Shown: one piece after another, positions 36,106-46,818 of the stretch
Layout of the letters: the number at the start of each line of letters is the position of its first letter
Position numbering within the stretch: position 1 is the first letter of the stretch
Notes under the pieces: model-generated
Database searches by the model: none
What the model saw: the letters and a program-made list of their open reading frames with translations, nothing else
Told to the model about the DNA's origin: nothing
Made by a program: the position numbers and the translations under genes
Source of the DNA: JAICJJ01 sp039809985
GTDB lineage: Bacteria > Chloroflexota > Chloroflexia > Thermomicrobiales > UBA6265
Reading direction: 5' to 3'
DNA: 64,000 nt
NCBI GenBank assembly: GCA_039809985.1
Contig: JBDHWC010000002.1
Location: 1 to 64,000, forward strand

Positions 36106-37143
36106 GTGCCGGAATCGCTCGTCGGAATCGTCGCCAACCCTGCCAGCGGCAAGGACATCCGCCGGCTCGTCGCCCACGGCTCGAGCTTCGACAACAACGA
36201 GAAGATCAACATCGTCCGCCGGGTGCTGCTCGGCATGGACGCGGTCGGGACCGAGCGCGTCGCCTACATGCCCGACACCTACGCCATCGTGGAGCGGGCC
36301 GCCGCCGGCATCACCCTCCGGCTGCGGCTCGAACCGCTGTCGATGCCGATGGTCGGCGTCGCCAGCGACTCGACCGAGGCGGCGCAGCGGCTCGCCGATC
36401 TTCGGGCCGGCTGCATCGTCACCCTCGGCGGCGACGGCACTAACCGGGTGGTGGCCAAGGGCAGCGGAGACGTTCCGCTGATCCCCATCTCGACCGGCAC
36501 GAACAACGCCTTCCCGACCATGATCGAGGGCACGCTGGCAGGTCTGGCTGCCGGCCTCGTCGCCACCGGCAAGGCCGCGAACGGCCCGGACGAACCCGCG
36601 GTCGTCGCCCGGCACCCCGTTCTCCGCGTCGCCGTCGACGGCGCCGATCGCGACATCGCGCTGATCGACGTCGTCCTCTCGGCCCAGAGCTGGGTCGGGT
36701 CGCGCGCGATCTGGGACCCGGCCAAGGTTCGCGCCGTCGTGCTCTCGCGGGTCAGCAAGGCGGACATCGGCCTCGCTAGCCTCGGCAGCAGCCTCGCGCC
36801 GAGCGCCAGCGACCACGAAGCCGGCATCGCCGTCCGGCTCGCGCACCGACCGGACGAGGCGACCACGACCGTCATCGCCCCGGTCGCCCCCGGCCTCGTC
36901 CTGCCGGTCCACGTGGCGACGTGGCAGCTCCTGCGGCCGGGCCAGTCGGTCGCGCTGCCAGCCGAGGGCGGCACCGTCGCCCTCGACGGCGAGCGCGAGT
37001 TCCGCCTCGGCCGCGGCGACCGGTCCGTCGAGATCCGGCTCGATCCCGCAGGACCGTTGGTGGTCGACGTGCCGGCCGCGATCCGGGCCGGGGCGCTGGC
37101 CGGGGCGCTGACCGTCGCCAGCACCCCGCCCCTCGCGGTCTGA
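36106..37143 (+). CDS. acoX: AcoX-type NAD kinase-like protein
   Basis: A 345-residue protein of the ATP-NAD kinase fold: GIVANPASGKDIRRLVAHGS, the GGDGTNR motif (VTLGGDGTNRVV) and STGTNNAFP. AcoX proteins of this type lie in acetoin operons; their exact reaction is unknown. The GTG start is 13 nt after acoC and follows GGAACGACG weakly, so translational coupling is likely. It closes the acoABCX operon and meets the amidase tail to tail with a 4-nt gap. Confidence 0.9.
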   Translation: MPESLVGIVANPASGKDIRRLVAHGSSFDNNEKINIVRRVLLGMDAVGTERVAYMPDTYAIVERAAAGITLRLRLEPLSMPMVGVASDSTEAAQRLADLRAGCIVTLGGDGTNRVVAKGSGDVPLIPISTGTNNAFPTMIEGTLAGLAAGLVATGKAANGPDEPAVVARHPVLRVAVDGADRDIALIDVVLSAQSWVGSRAIWDPAKVRAVVLSRVSKADIGLASLGSSLAPSASDHEAGIAVRLAHRPDEATTTVIAPVAPGLVLPVHVATWQLLRPGQSVALPAEGGTVALDGEREFRLGRGDRSVEIRLDPAGPLVVDVPAAIRAGALAGALTVASTPPLAV

Positions 37144-37147
37144 CCCG

Positions 37148-38560
37148 TCAGTCGACCGGCGGCCTGCGGTCACCCCACGGGTGCGCCGCCTCGAACGCCG
37201 CCGACGCCCGCAGGACGGCCACGTCGTCCTTCCAGCGCCCCACGATCTGGAGCCCGATCGGCAGCCCCTCGCGGTCGAACCCGCACGGCACCGTCGCCGC
37301 GGGCTGCCCGGTCAGGTCGAACGGGTAGGTGAACGGCGTCCAGTTCAGCGGCATGTCGGGGTTCGAGAGCGGGTTGTCCGGCTCGTCCCGCCCCGCCGTG
37401 AACGCGGTGATCGGCAACGTCGGTGTCAGCAGCAGGTCGTAGTCGAGCATGAAGCGGCGCATCTGCTCGCAGTAGGCGTTCCGGCGCGACAGGACCGCCG
37501 CCAATTCCGTCGCCGAGACTCGGCTGCCCCGTTCCGCGACGGCGGCCAGCCCCGGATCGGTCACCGCGCGCGCCCCGTCGGTCAACGTGGAGAAGTAGCC
37601 CGCCATCGCGGTCGACCACATGATGTCCAGCAACGGCCACGGGTCGATCTCCGGCGCGCCGACCTCGGTGACCTCGCAGCCAAGCGCCGCGAACGACTCC
37701 GCCGCCTTGGCCGTCGCCGCGGCCACGTCCGGCGCGACGCGGTGCCCGCCGAAGGCGGGCGACCACGCCACCTTGAAATCCCCGATCTCGCCGTCGGTCG
37801 CCGCGAGGTAGTCGATGCCGCTGCTCCACGAGAGCCGGTCGCGGGCGTCTGCGCCGGCCACCACGCTCAGGCAGAGCGCCGCGTCCCGCACCGTCCGGGT
37901 GAGTGGGCCAAGGTGGGACAGGTCCCAGACCGCGCTCGCCGGGTACTGCGGCACGAGGCCGAACGACGGCTTGATGCCGTAGATGCCGCAGAACGCCGCC
38001 GGAATCCGGATCGAGCCTGCGCCGTCGCTCCCCTGTGCCATCGGACCCAGTCCAGCCGCCACCGCGGCGGCCGCGCCGCCGGACGAGCCGCCGGCCGTCT
38101 TGCCGTGCTTCCACGGATTGTGGGTCGCCCCGACGAGGCCGTTGGCCGTGTCCCCCTTCCACCCGAGTTCGGGCGTGTTCGTCTTGCCGAGCATGACGCC
38201 GCCCGCGGCGTAGCTCCGCTCGACATACGGCGCGTCCTCGTCCGGCACCCAGTCCGGGTTGATCCGCGAGCCCATCGTCGTCCGGATCCCCTTGGTCGGG
38301 GTCAGGTCCTTGATCGAGAACGGCACCCCGGCCAGCGGGCCGGCATCGCCGCGGGCGTACGCGTCCTCTGCCGCCTTGGCCTGCGCCAGCGCCAAGTCCG
38401 GGGTCACGGTCACGAACGCGGTCAGCTCGGGATTCAGCCGGTCGATGCGGCGCAGCATCGCATTGGCGACTTCGACCGGCGACAGCGCTCTGGCACGGTA
38501 CGCCGCCACCAGCTCGGTGGCGGGCAGATAGGCGATCTCTTGCTCCGAAACAACCCCCAC
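37148..38560 (-). CDS. amidase signature family hydrolase
   Basis: A 470-residue amidase. The Ser-cisSer-Lys triad is visible: Lys in PFSIKDLTP, cis-Ser in the Gly/Ser core GGSSGGAAAAVAAGL, and nucleophile Ser in GSDGAGSIRIPAAFCG. The family hydrolyses amides, including nitrile-derived amides and Gln-tRNA amidotransferase substrates; this is not gatA because gatB/C are absent and the length and C-terminus differ. Substrate unknown. The GTG at 38560 is preceded by a GAGGGGGG run at suboptimal distance, so the start is moderately sure. Confidence 0.88.
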   Translation of the reverse strand: MGVVSEQEIAYLPATELVAAYRARALSPVEVANAMLRRIDRLNPELTAFVTVTPDLALAQAKAAEDAYARGDAGPLAGVPFSIKDLTPTKGIRTTMGSRINPDWVPDEDAPYVERSYAAGGVMLGKTNTPELGWKGDTANGLVGATHNPWKHGKTAGGSSGGAAAAVAAGLGPMAQGSDGAGSIRIPAAFCGIYGIKPSFGLVPQYPASAVWDLSHLGPLTRTVRDAALCLSVVAGADARDRLSWSSGIDYLAATDGEIGDFKVAWSPAFGGHRVAPDVAAATAKAAESFAALGCEVTEVGAPEIDPWPLLDIMWSTAMAGYFSTLTDGARAVTDPGLAAVAERGSRVSATELAAVLSRRNAYCEQMRRFMLDYDLLLTPTLPITAFTAGRDEPDNPLSNPDMPLNWTPFTYPFDLTGQPAATVPCGFDREGLPIGLQIVGRWKDDVAVLRASAAFEAAHPWGDRRPPVD

Positions 38561-38717
38561 GGTGTTCGTGCCCCCCTCGTCATCCTCGTCGGCGAACCGC
38601 CTCGGAATTGTCGCGCACCATTCCCTCGCGCGGGGCATCGTCCCCGACGGTCGGGTAGAGTGCGCGCTGGGCCGGCGTCCGTCGTCCGGCTCGTCCCGCC
38701 GACGAAGGAGCCAGTTG

Positions 38718-40162
38718 ATGCCCCGGCCGACCGAACTCGCCACCGGAACCGACCTCGCGGCCAGCTACGGCCCCGCGCTCGACCGCGCCCACGACCTCGC
38801 GTCAGCCTACCTGGCGGGCCTCCGCGGTCGCCCGGTCAGTCAGCGCGTCACGCCCGCCGAGATGGCAGCCCGGCTCGACGAACCACTGCCCGAGCAAGGC
38901 GTCGCCGCCGATACCGCGGTCTCCGAGTGGTTCGCCCGGGCCGAGCCGGGGATCGTCACCTCCACCGGGCCCCGCTACTTCGGGTTCGTCCTCGGCGGGG
39001 TCGTGCCGGCCGCGATCGCCGGCGACTGGCTCGCCTCGACCATCGACCAGAACCGCGGGCTCTGGATGGCCAGCCCGGCGGCGGCCCAGACCGAGGTCGT
39101 CGTCCTCCGCTGGCTCGCGGAACTGTTCGACCTTCCGTCCCACTGGACCGGCACCATGACCAGCGGCGCGACCATGGCGAACATGGTCGGGCTCGCCGCC
39201 GGCCGCCAATGGGCCGCTGCCCGGCTCGGCTTCGACGCCGCCGCCGACGGCCTCGCCGGCCACCCGCCGATCACGGTCGTCTCCTCGACCGAGATTCACG
39301 CCAGCGCCCGCAAGGCCCTCGCCAACCTCGGGATCGGTCGCAACTCCGTCCGCACCGTGCCCGCGCCAAATGGGGCGATCGATCTCGCCGCGTTCGACGC
39401 CACGCTCTCCGGCATTGACGGTCCCGTGATCGTGGTCGGCAACGCCGGCGAGGTCAACGGCGGCGCGTTCGACAACCTGACGGCACTGGCCGACCGCTGC
39501 GCGGCGCACGCGCCGGGCGCGTGGCTGCACGTCGATGGTGCCTTCGGCCTCTTCGCCCGCCTCGATCCGCGCACCCGGCACTTGCTCGACGGCATCGAGC
39601 GGGCCGACTCCGTGGGCTCGGACGGCCACAAGTGGCTCAACGTCCCCTACGATTCGGGCTTCGCGTTCGTCCGCGACAAGTCAGCGCTGACCGGAGCCTT
39701 CGGAGTCGGCGCGGCCTATCTGACACGAGCGTCGGCCGACGCCGTCTCGTTCGACCAACGCGTGCCGGAGATGTCGCAGCGGTTCCGCGCTCTCGCGGTC
39801 TGGTGCGCCCTGAAGTCGCTCGGCCGCGAGGGGTACGAGCAGATCGTCCGGCGCTGCAACGACAACGCCGCGGCGTTCGGGGCGTGGGTGGCAGCCCAGC
39901 CGGACCTCGAACTGGTCGACCCGACGGTCATCAACATCGCCTGCTTCCGGGTCGCCCCAGCCGGCCTCAGCACGGACGACCAGGACGCGCTGACCCGCGA
40001 GACCGTCGCCCGCGTCCAAGCCAGCGGCGACGCGGTCGTCACCAGCACCGTGCGGCGGGGCCGAGCGGCGATTAGGGCCGCGTTCGACAACTGGCTGACC
40101 ACCGACGCCGACGTGGCCATGCTCCAGTCGGCGGTGCGGGCGGCGGTCGACGACGCGAACGC

Positions 40163-40166
<4 letters not shown>
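38718..40166 (+). CDS. pyridoxal-dependent decarboxylase (group II type)
   Basis: A 482-residue PLP enzyme of the aromatic amino acid/glutamate decarboxylase family: GTMTSGATMANMVGLA, SSTEIHASARKALANLGIG, WLHVDGAFGLFARL and the PLP lysine in SVGSDGHKWLNVPYDSGFAF. The N-terminal PRYFGFVLGGVVP fits the family. Substrate not predictable; aspartate, tryptophan and tyrosine-like substrates are possible. The ATG at 38718 follows AAGGAG. It ends 4 nt inside the convergent response-regulator gene. Confidence 0.88.
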
Positions 40167-40867
<701 letters not shown>

Positions 40868-40875
40868 CGTCTGCC

Positions 40876-42591
40876 TCAATCCTCCCGGCCGGGCACTCCC
40901 TCGCGCCAGCCACGGGCCACCGGCAGAGTGACGGTGAACTCGGCTCCCTTGCCGACGCCTGCCGATGCCGCCGAGATGGTACCCCCTTGCGCCTCGACGA
41001 GGGCCCGGCTCAGGTAGAGCCCGAGACCCATCCCGCGCACCGTCGGGTCTGCTCCGGGCCGGCGGAACCGCTCGAACACCTGCCCGACGTGCTCCAGGCC
41101 GATGCCGACGCCTTGGTCGCGGACGCGCAGGCTGACGGTCGCGCCGTCGGTCACCGCCGTGGTGCGGATTTCGCCGCCGTCCGGGGAGTACTTGACCGCA
41201 TTCTCGTACAGGTTCCGCAGCACTTGCTCGAGGAGGGCGGGGTCGCCCTCTGCCGCGGGCAGTCCGGGCGCGATGTCGACGACCCACGAATGCCCCGGCG
41301 CGGCCGGGGCCACCTGCTCGCCGATGCGCTTCGCGAGCGGAGCGAGCAGGACCGGCTCGGTTTCGGCCTCGAGCCGGCCCGCCTTGATCGCCGCGAGGCT
41401 GAGCATGTTCCCGAGCATCTGCGTCAGGCGGTCGCTCTCCGTCACCACGTCGTCGAGCAGGGCGCGTCGCGTCTCCGGCGCCAGCGCCTCCACCTCGCGC
41501 CGGAGGAACTGCGCCCCGCCTTGAATCGCGGTCAACGGCGTCCGGAATTCGTGCGACACCAAGGACAGGAAGTCGTCCTTGAGTTGCTCCGCCTCGCGCA
41601 GCCGGGCGATGTCCTGGTAGATCACCACCCCGCCCTCCACCCGGCCCGACCGGTCCCGCAGCGGGGCCGCCTGCACCAGCACCGGCGTCTCCGACCCGTC
41701 CGCGCGCACCACGCCGAACTGTCGGCTCCGCACCGTCTCCCCACGCAGGGAGCGCTGCGACGGGGCTTCCGGGAACGGCACGACCCGGCCGTCGCCGTCG
41801 GTCAGGTGGTAGTCCCGCCCGTACTCCGGCATGACGCCGACCGGGACCAGCGGCCCGAGCAGCAGGTCGACCGCCAATTCGTTGACCAGCGTCGCCCCGC
41901 CGCCGTCCGCCGAGACGAGCATGACGCCGACCGGGAGGGTCTCGAGGATGGTGTGCACGTCGTCGCGCTGCTGCTCGGCGCGTCGCCGGCTGTCCTCCAG
42001 TGCCCGGTAGAGGCGGGCCCGGTCGATCGCGTTGGCGGCGTGGGTCGCCATGATCTCAACCGCCTCGAGGTCCTCCACCGTGAACGGCTTGCCGTCGATC
42101 CGGTCGGTCAGGTAGAGGTTGCCGAGTGACTGCGTGCCAAGCAGAATCGGCACGCCGAGCAGGCTGGTCATCGGCGGGTGGTGCGCCGGGAAGCCGCTCG
42201 CCCGCGGGTCGTCGGCGATGCAGTCGACCAGCAGCGACTCCCGGTCGCGAATCAGCACTCCGAGCAGACCCCGCCCGACCGGCAAGTCGCCGATGGCGTC
42301 CCGCTCCTCGGGCGAGAGACCGGACACCATGAACTGGACCAGCCGACCGCTCTCGTCGGCCACTCCCAGCGCCCCGTAGCGCGCCCCGACGACCTCGCGG
42401 GCGAGATCGACGATCCGCTGCAGCACCCCCTCGACACTGACCTCCGAGGCGACGGCAAGGGCTGCCTCGTACGCCGCGACCACCGCCCGGCTGATCCGCC
42501 GCTCCTCGGCCGCCGTCGCCGACGCGGCCAGCGACGGCGTGTCGTGTGCCGCGGGGCGAACGTCTTCGGTTGCGAGCATCGCGTCGTCCAT
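40876..42591 (-). CDS. GAF-PAS sensor histidine kinase
   Basis: A 571-residue cytoplasmic kinase with no membrane helix. A GAF domain fills about residues 45-200 (QRIVDLAREVVGARYGALGV, GRGLLGVLIRDRESLLVDCI), a PAS-like domain about 215-335 (ILETLPVGVMLVSADGGGATLVNE), then HisKA with His347 (LSLVSHEFRTPLTAIQGG) and HATPase with the N box (NLYENAVKYSPDGG), DQGVGIGLE and GMGLGLYLSRAL. GAF domains sense small ligands, redox or light; no chromophore Cys is obvious. The ATG at 42591 was chosen over 42663, which has no ribosome site. Confidence 0.92.
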   Translation of the reverse strand: MDDAMLATEDVRPAAHDTPSLAASATAAEERRISRAVVAAYEAALAVASEVSVEGVLQRIVDLAREVVGARYGALGVADESGRLVQFMVSGLSPEERDAIGDLPVGRGLLGVLIRDRESLLVDCIADDPRASGFPAHHPPMTSLLGVPILLGTQSLGNLYLTDRIDGKPFTVEDLEAVEIMATHAANAIDRARLYRALEDSRRRAEQQRDDVHTILETLPVGVMLVSADGGGATLVNELAVDLLLGPLVPVGVMPEYGRDYHLTDGDGRVVPFPEAPSQRSLRGETVRSRQFGVVRADGSETPVLVQAAPLRDRSGRVEGGVVIYQDIARLREAEQLKDDFLSLVSHEFRTPLTAIQGGAQFLRREVEALAPETRRALLDDVVTESDRLTQMLGNMLSLAAIKAGRLEAETEPVLLAPLAKRIGEQVAPAAPGHSWVVDIAPGLPAAEGDPALLEQVLRNLYENAVKYSPDGGEIRTTAVTDGATVSLRVRDQGVGIGLEHVGQVFERFRRPGADPTVRGMGLGLYLSRALVEAQGGTISAASAGVGKGAEFTVTLPVARGWREGVPGRED

Positions 42592-42758
42592 GGTGCCCTG
42601 CCCCTCGACGGTCGCGAGCCGCGTCGCCGCTGCCCGCCTCGTGCCCGCCGATGCCTCCAGCATGGAAGAGATCGCCGAAATCGTCCAGACGCGACCGATG
42701 CCCGGCGGCGTGCGATGCTAGCCGAGCGACGTCACGCGAGATCGCAGGAAGGCGGTTC

Positions 42759-44351
42759 ATGTCGCGCCCGCAGTCAGACACGCTTCCGGCCGCGCTGCTC
42801 GATCCCGCGGCGTACCCGTGGTGCCCGGCCGAGGTGGAACTCATCGAGACGCACATGTCGTGGGTCTATCTTGCGGGCGACCGTGTCGTGAAGGTGCGGC
42901 GACCCGTCGCCTACTCCTTCGTCGACCACACCTCGCTCGCCGCCCGCGAGCAGTCCGCCCGGGACGAGGTTCGGGTCAACCGCCGTCTCTCCGACGACGT
43001 CTACCTCGGGGTCGAGCCGATCACCCGAGACGGGAACCGGCTGCGGCTCGGCGGCGACGGAACGGTCGTCGACTGGGCCACCGTGATGCGGCGACTGCCC
43101 GACGCGACCATGCTCGACCGTTTGATCGCCGAACAAGCGTTGCCGCCCGACGCCGTGCGACGACTCGCCGACCGGCTAGTGCCGTTCCACCTCGGGCTCG
43201 CGGCCCGGTGCGAGACGGCCGCGTTCGGCACGACCGCCTCCCTGCTCGCCGTGCTGACCGACAATCTCGACGACCTCTCCCCCTTCGCCGGCACGCTCCT
43301 CGGCGCGACGGAGTTCGCCCTCGTCGCCGAGTCCGTCCGGCGCGGCGTGCTGGAACTCGGACCGCTCGCCGAGGAGCGCCGGCAGCAAGGCTGGGTCCGC
43401 GACGGCCACGGCGACCTTCGGGCCGAGCACATCAACCTCGAAACCTCCGGCCAGACCCAAGTGTTCGACGCCGTCGAGTTCTCGGCCGCGATCCGGTGCG
43501 CGGACGTGGCAAGCGACATCGCCTACCTGCTGGTCGACCTGCGGCGACGCGACGCCGACGCCTTGGCGGCCGATCTGCTCTCCGCGGTTCGGTCCGGCGG
43601 CGTGGACCTGCCGAATCGCCTGCTCCGCCTCTACATGGCCCACCGTGCGCTGGTGAAGGCGAAGACCATCTGCTTGGCGACCCGGAACCGGACGGCCAGC
43701 GAAGCGGAGCTTGAGGACGCCCGGTCGGCGCTGGACGCGGCGCAATGGGCTGCCCTCGAGATCATGCCGTCGTTGCTCGTGATGGCCGGGCTGAGCGGCA
43801 CCGGCAAGTCAACGGTCGCCGCCCGCCTCTCGCGCAGCCTCGGCTACCGGGTCTGTTCGTCCGACGCCGTTCGTCGACGCCTGTTCGCGACCGCGGGGAC
43901 GGCCGAGCGATACCGGGCCGACGCCACCGCCGCCACCTACCAAGCGATCCTGAGCGATGCCGCCGCCGAACTGCGCGCCGGCCGAGGCGCGATCCTCGAC
44001 GCGACGTTCCAAGATTCCGCCTGGCGCGATGCTGCCACGAGGCTCGCCGCCGAACACAATGTGCCCTGTCTGCTTGTCGAGACGCTCGCCGCCGTTGAGA
44101 CCACGTTGGAGCGGCTTCGCGCTCGCTCCCGCCAAGGCACGTCGCTCTCGGAGGCCGACGTGAACGTCTACTTGGCGCAGCGCCAGCGCGCGGCAGCGTC
44201 TCCGGTGCCGGTGCCCGCCGCCATGGTTCACGTGCCGGTGCACACCGACCAACCGCAGCCAGATCCGCTCGACCCGGTGTTCGCCGCGCTCGCCTCCCTC
44301 GGCGTGCTCGCACCGTCGATCCCGAACACGGAGCCGTTCAGCCCGGTCTGA
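42759..44351 (+). CDS. bifunctional APH-like kinase/P-loop kinase
   Basis: A 530-residue fusion. The N-terminal part is an aminoglycoside phosphotransferase-like kinase, with VYLAGDRVVKVRRPV as the ATP-binding start and the Brenner loop RDGHGDLRAEHINLE. The C-terminal part, from about residue 345, is a small AAA/Zeta-type nucleotide kinase with Walker A GLSGTGKSTVAARLSRSL. Such two-domain proteins are common in bacteria but their substrate is not established; resistance should not be assumed. The ATG follows AGGAAGG. Confidence 0.85.
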   Translation: MSRPQSDTLPAALLDPAAYPWCPAEVELIETHMSWVYLAGDRVVKVRRPVAYSFVDHTSLAAREQSARDEVRVNRRLSDDVYLGVEPITRDGNRLRLGGDGTVVDWATVMRRLPDATMLDRLIAEQALPPDAVRRLADRLVPFHLGLAARCETAAFGTTASLLAVLTDNLDDLSPFAGTLLGATEFALVAESVRRGVLELGPLAEERRQQGWVRDGHGDLRAEHINLETSGQTQVFDAVEFSAAIRCADVASDIAYLLVDLRRRDADALAADLLSAVRSGGVDLPNRLLRLYMAHRALVKAKTICLATRNRTASEAELEDARSALDAAQWAALEIMPSLLVMAGLSGTGKSTVAARLSRSLGYRVCSSDAVRRRLFATAGTAERYRADATAATYQAILSDAAAELRAGRGAILDATFQDSAWRDAATRLAAEHNVPCLLVETLAAVETTLERLRARSRQGTSLSEADVNVYLAQRQRAAASPVPVPAAMVHVPVHTDQPQPDPLDPVFAALASLGVLAPSIPNTEPFSPV

Positions 44352-44508
44352 ACCGGCACGGACAGGTGGGGGTTGAGGATTGCGACCCCAAGGTCACGCA
44401 ACGTTTCAGACAGCACCCACGTCTCACATTTCAAGCGGGTTCGTGCGATGCAACGTGCCGCGAGTCATGGCACGACGCGGCATGGAACGACAACGAACGG
44501 AGGTGAGA

Positions 44509-45435
44509 ATGATCAGATCACGCTTGCTGCCCGTTGTGGTGGCGCTCCTGCTGACCCTCGGCTTCGCCCCAAGCGTGAGCGCCCAGCAAGGACCGCCGGC
44601 CGGGGACGTCCTCGTCCGCGTCAACGGCGACCTGGACATCGCCGCGACCGAGACGGTCGAGAACGCGGTCGGCTTCAACAGCCGGGTCACGGTCGACGGC
44701 ACCGTGCTCGACCGCCTGACCGTGATTGGCGGCAGCGCCACCGTCAACGGAGCCGTCGGGGGCGAACTGCAAGTCGTCAACGGCACGCTCAAGCTCGGGC
44801 CCAACGCCCGCGTCGGCGAGGTGGTGCTCACGAACAGCACCATGAGCGAGGACGCCGGCGCAGCGGTCAGCGGGGACGTTTCGCGCGGCCCCGGCCGGTC
44901 GTTCTCGTTGCTCGGGTCCCTTTTCTCGACCCTCTGGTGGTTCGGGATCACGCTGCTGGCCCTCTTGGCAGCGGTCGTCGTCGCCTTCGTCGCGCCGACG
45001 CTGAGCCGCCTCGCCGGGCAGTCCCTCACCCGTGAGGTCGGGGGCACGATCGCGGCTTCCGCCCTGCTCTGGATCGGCCTGCCGCTTCTCGGCCTGCTCC
45101 TGGTCTTCACGATCGTCGGCGTGCCGGTCAGCCTCGCGATCTGGTTCGGGCTGATGCCGCTGCTCTGGCTGGTCGGGTTCGCGATCTCCTCGATCCGGGT
45201 CGGGGACGAGATCGCGGTCCGCGCCAACCCCGGGATGGCAGGCCGCTCCCCGGTCGGCCCCGCGATCTTGGGCGTGCTCGTGCTGCGGCTGGTCGGCCTC
45301 GTGCCGGTGATCGGCGGCCTGGTGGTCTTCCTGGCAGGCATCCTCGGGGCCGGCGCGCTGGCGTGGCGGCTCTGGCGGGAGCGCCAAACGACGAAGGCGA
45401 CCCCGTTGCCTCCGGTCACCACCGTCAGCCCGTGA
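44509..45435 (+). CDS. bactofilin-like beta-helix protein with membrane segments
   Basis: A 308-residue protein with a signal peptide (MIRSRLLPVVVALLLTLG, cleavage near SVSA-QQ). Residues 33-115 are a short right-handed beta-helix like bactofilins (VNGDLDIAATETVENAVGF, VTVDGTVLDRLTVIGGSATV, NGTLKLGPNARVGEV). Then follow several hydrophobic helices (about 140-165, 182-205, 207-225, 250-290). The helix domain should sit outside the membrane, unlike cytoplasmic bactofilins. Function unknown; an envelope scaffold is inferred. The ATG at 44509 follows GGAGGTGA. Confidence 0.75.
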   Translation: MIRSRLLPVVVALLLTLGFAPSVSAQQGPPAGDVLVRVNGDLDIAATETVENAVGFNSRVTVDGTVLDRLTVIGGSATVNGAVGGELQVVNGTLKLGPNARVGEVVLTNSTMSEDAGAAVSGDVSRGPGRSFSLLGSLFSTLWWFGITLLALLAAVVVAFVAPTLSRLAGQSLTREVGGTIAASALLWIGLPLLGLLLVFTIVGVPVSLAIWFGLMPLLWLVGFAISSIRVGDEIAVRANPGMAGRSPVGPAILGVLVLRLVGLVPVIGGLVVFLAGILGAGALAWRLWRERQTTKATPLPPVTTVSP

Positions 45436-45463
45436 CGGGAGCGCGGCGCTGCGCGGCAAAGCA

Positions 45464-45491
45464 GAGCGGGGGTCCGATTGGGCCCCCGCTC
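45464..45491. terminator. bidirectional hairpin between convergent genes
   Basis: GAGCGGGGGTCC and GGGCCCCCGCTC form a 12-bp stem with one G-T pair and loop GATT, between the stops of the bactofilin-like and HdeD-like genes. Confidence 0.7.
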
Positions 45492-45524
45492 GCTCGGTCC
45501 GTCAGTTGGGGCGAAGCCGCGCGC

Positions 45525-46076
45525 CTAGCGCTTGAGCGCCGCCACGTTGTCCTGGATGCCCTTCACCTTGAACGAGAGGGCGACCAGCGTGATGCCGAAC
45601 AGGATCGCGTAGATCCCGATCAGCCAGACGATCGTCAGCGCGCCGACCGCGACGTTCCGCCAGATCAGGATACCGAAGATGATCGAGAGGATGCCGGCCA
45701 GAATCAGCCAGAACTCGCCCTCGATCTCGTCCCGCAGCTTGATGCCGGCGATGATCTCGAAGATGCCGGTGACGATCGCCCACGCGCCGATCACGATGAC
45801 CAGCGTCAGGCCGGTCAGGATCGGGTTCGAGAAGGCGATGATGCCGGCGATGACGCTGATGATGCCCCAAATGATGTACCAGAACCGGCTGTCGGCCTTC
45901 CCGCTGAGGGCCGCCCAGATGTTGAGGATGCCCTCGGCAATCGCGTAGATGCCGAAGACGTAGACCAAGGCCAACGCCGTGGTCGTCGGCTGGGTGAACG
46001 CGATGATGCCGAAGATGATCGCCAAGATCCCTCGGATCAACCACGCCCACCAGTTCGTTGTCAATGCGTTGAGCAT
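45525..46076 (-). CDS. HdeD/DUF308 family membrane protein
   Basis: A 183-residue membrane protein with six helices in three similar hairpins (WAWLIRGILAIIFGIIAF, WYIIWGIISVIAGIIAF, FWLILAGILSIIFGILIW), the DUF308 layout of HdeD. HdeD of E. coli helps acid resistance; the wider family function is unknown. The ATG at 46076 follows GGGAGGAGC. The gene lies 126 nt downstream of a small helical protein on the same strand. Confidence 0.85.
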   Translation of the reverse strand: MLNALTTNWWAWLIRGILAIIFGIIAFTQPTTTALALVYVFGIYAIAEGILNIWAALSGKADSRFWYIIWGIISVIAGIIAFSNPILTGLTLVIVIGAWAIVTGIFEIIAGIKLRDEIEGEFWLILAGILSIIFGILIWRNVAVGALTIVWLIGIYAILFGITLVALSFKVKGIQDNVAALKR

Positions 46077-46202
46077 GTGCTCGCTCCTCCCGTGTCGCGC
46101 TGCCCGCGGTTTCCCCTGCCGCGCGTCCGCCGACCAAGGCCGGCGAACGGAGCTGCCCGAACGGCACCGTGCCCCCGGGCCTCCACTCCCCAATCGGTCA
46201 GC

Positions 46203-46613
46203 TCACGAAGCCCCGCCCCCGGCGGAGTCGGACCTGCCGCCCAGACGGTCCTTCGCCTTGGTCGCCATCGAGTCAACCACGCCCTGGAGGTCGCTGACGC
46301 CCTTCTTCAGCTCCGGCTTGGTGGTCTCCCACTGGTCCCGGGCCGACTTCTCGACCTCGTCCCCGAACTCGCTCAGCGCCGATCGCAACCGGTCCAGCGA
46401 CTCGCTGGTGTGCGGCTCGTCGCCCAGCTCCCTCAGCGTCGACTTGACCCGATTCAGCACCGCCGTCTTGTCCGGCTCCTCCGAAACGCCTCGCACCGAC
46501 TCCTTCAGTTTGTCCAGGGTGCTGGCAGTGGCCACCTCGCCGCCAAGGTCCTTGACGGCGGCCGTCACCTTCCCGAGCGCACCGAGGAGGCCGCCCTTGT
46601 CCGAACTGCCCAT
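46203..46613 (-). CDS. small helical hypothetical protein
   Basis: A 136-residue, highly charged, mostly helical protein with no recognised domain. Alternating K/D/E/L stretches (LDKLKESVRGV, LDRLRSALSEFGDEVEKSARD) suggest amphipathic helices or coiled coil. No signal peptide. Starts at ATG after GAGGAAG. It precedes the HdeD-like gene and may act with it at the membrane. An AT-rich TAAAAT (46712-46717, minus strand) upstream could be its -10 element. Confidence 0.6.
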   Translation of the reverse strand: MGSSDKGGLLGALGKVTAAVKDLGGEVATASTLDKLKESVRGVSEEPDKTAVLNRVKSTLRELGDEPHTSESLDRLRSALSEFGDEVEKSARDQWETTKPELKKGVSDLQGVVDSMATKAKDRLGGRSDSAGGGAS

Positions 46614-46818
46614 CGCGCTTCCTCGCTTTCAGTGACGGCCACCGGCCGAAGGCCGATGCGCCGTTGGTCCGATCGGCCGCCGGCTCCCGCCGGGACCGCC
46701 CCACTCGCTCTATTTTACACCCCGACTGGGTGAATCCCTAGTTATTGGCGAGCAGGAAGTCAGCGCGAAGTTCCGCGCGGCGCATGCCGCGTGCCGAAGG
46801 CGCCCCGAAGGAGTGACC

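Noticed and set aside
42759..44351. Aminoglycoside resistance gene
   Set aside because: The APH-like half is fused to a P-loop kinase, an architecture common in bacteria with no demonstrated resistance role.
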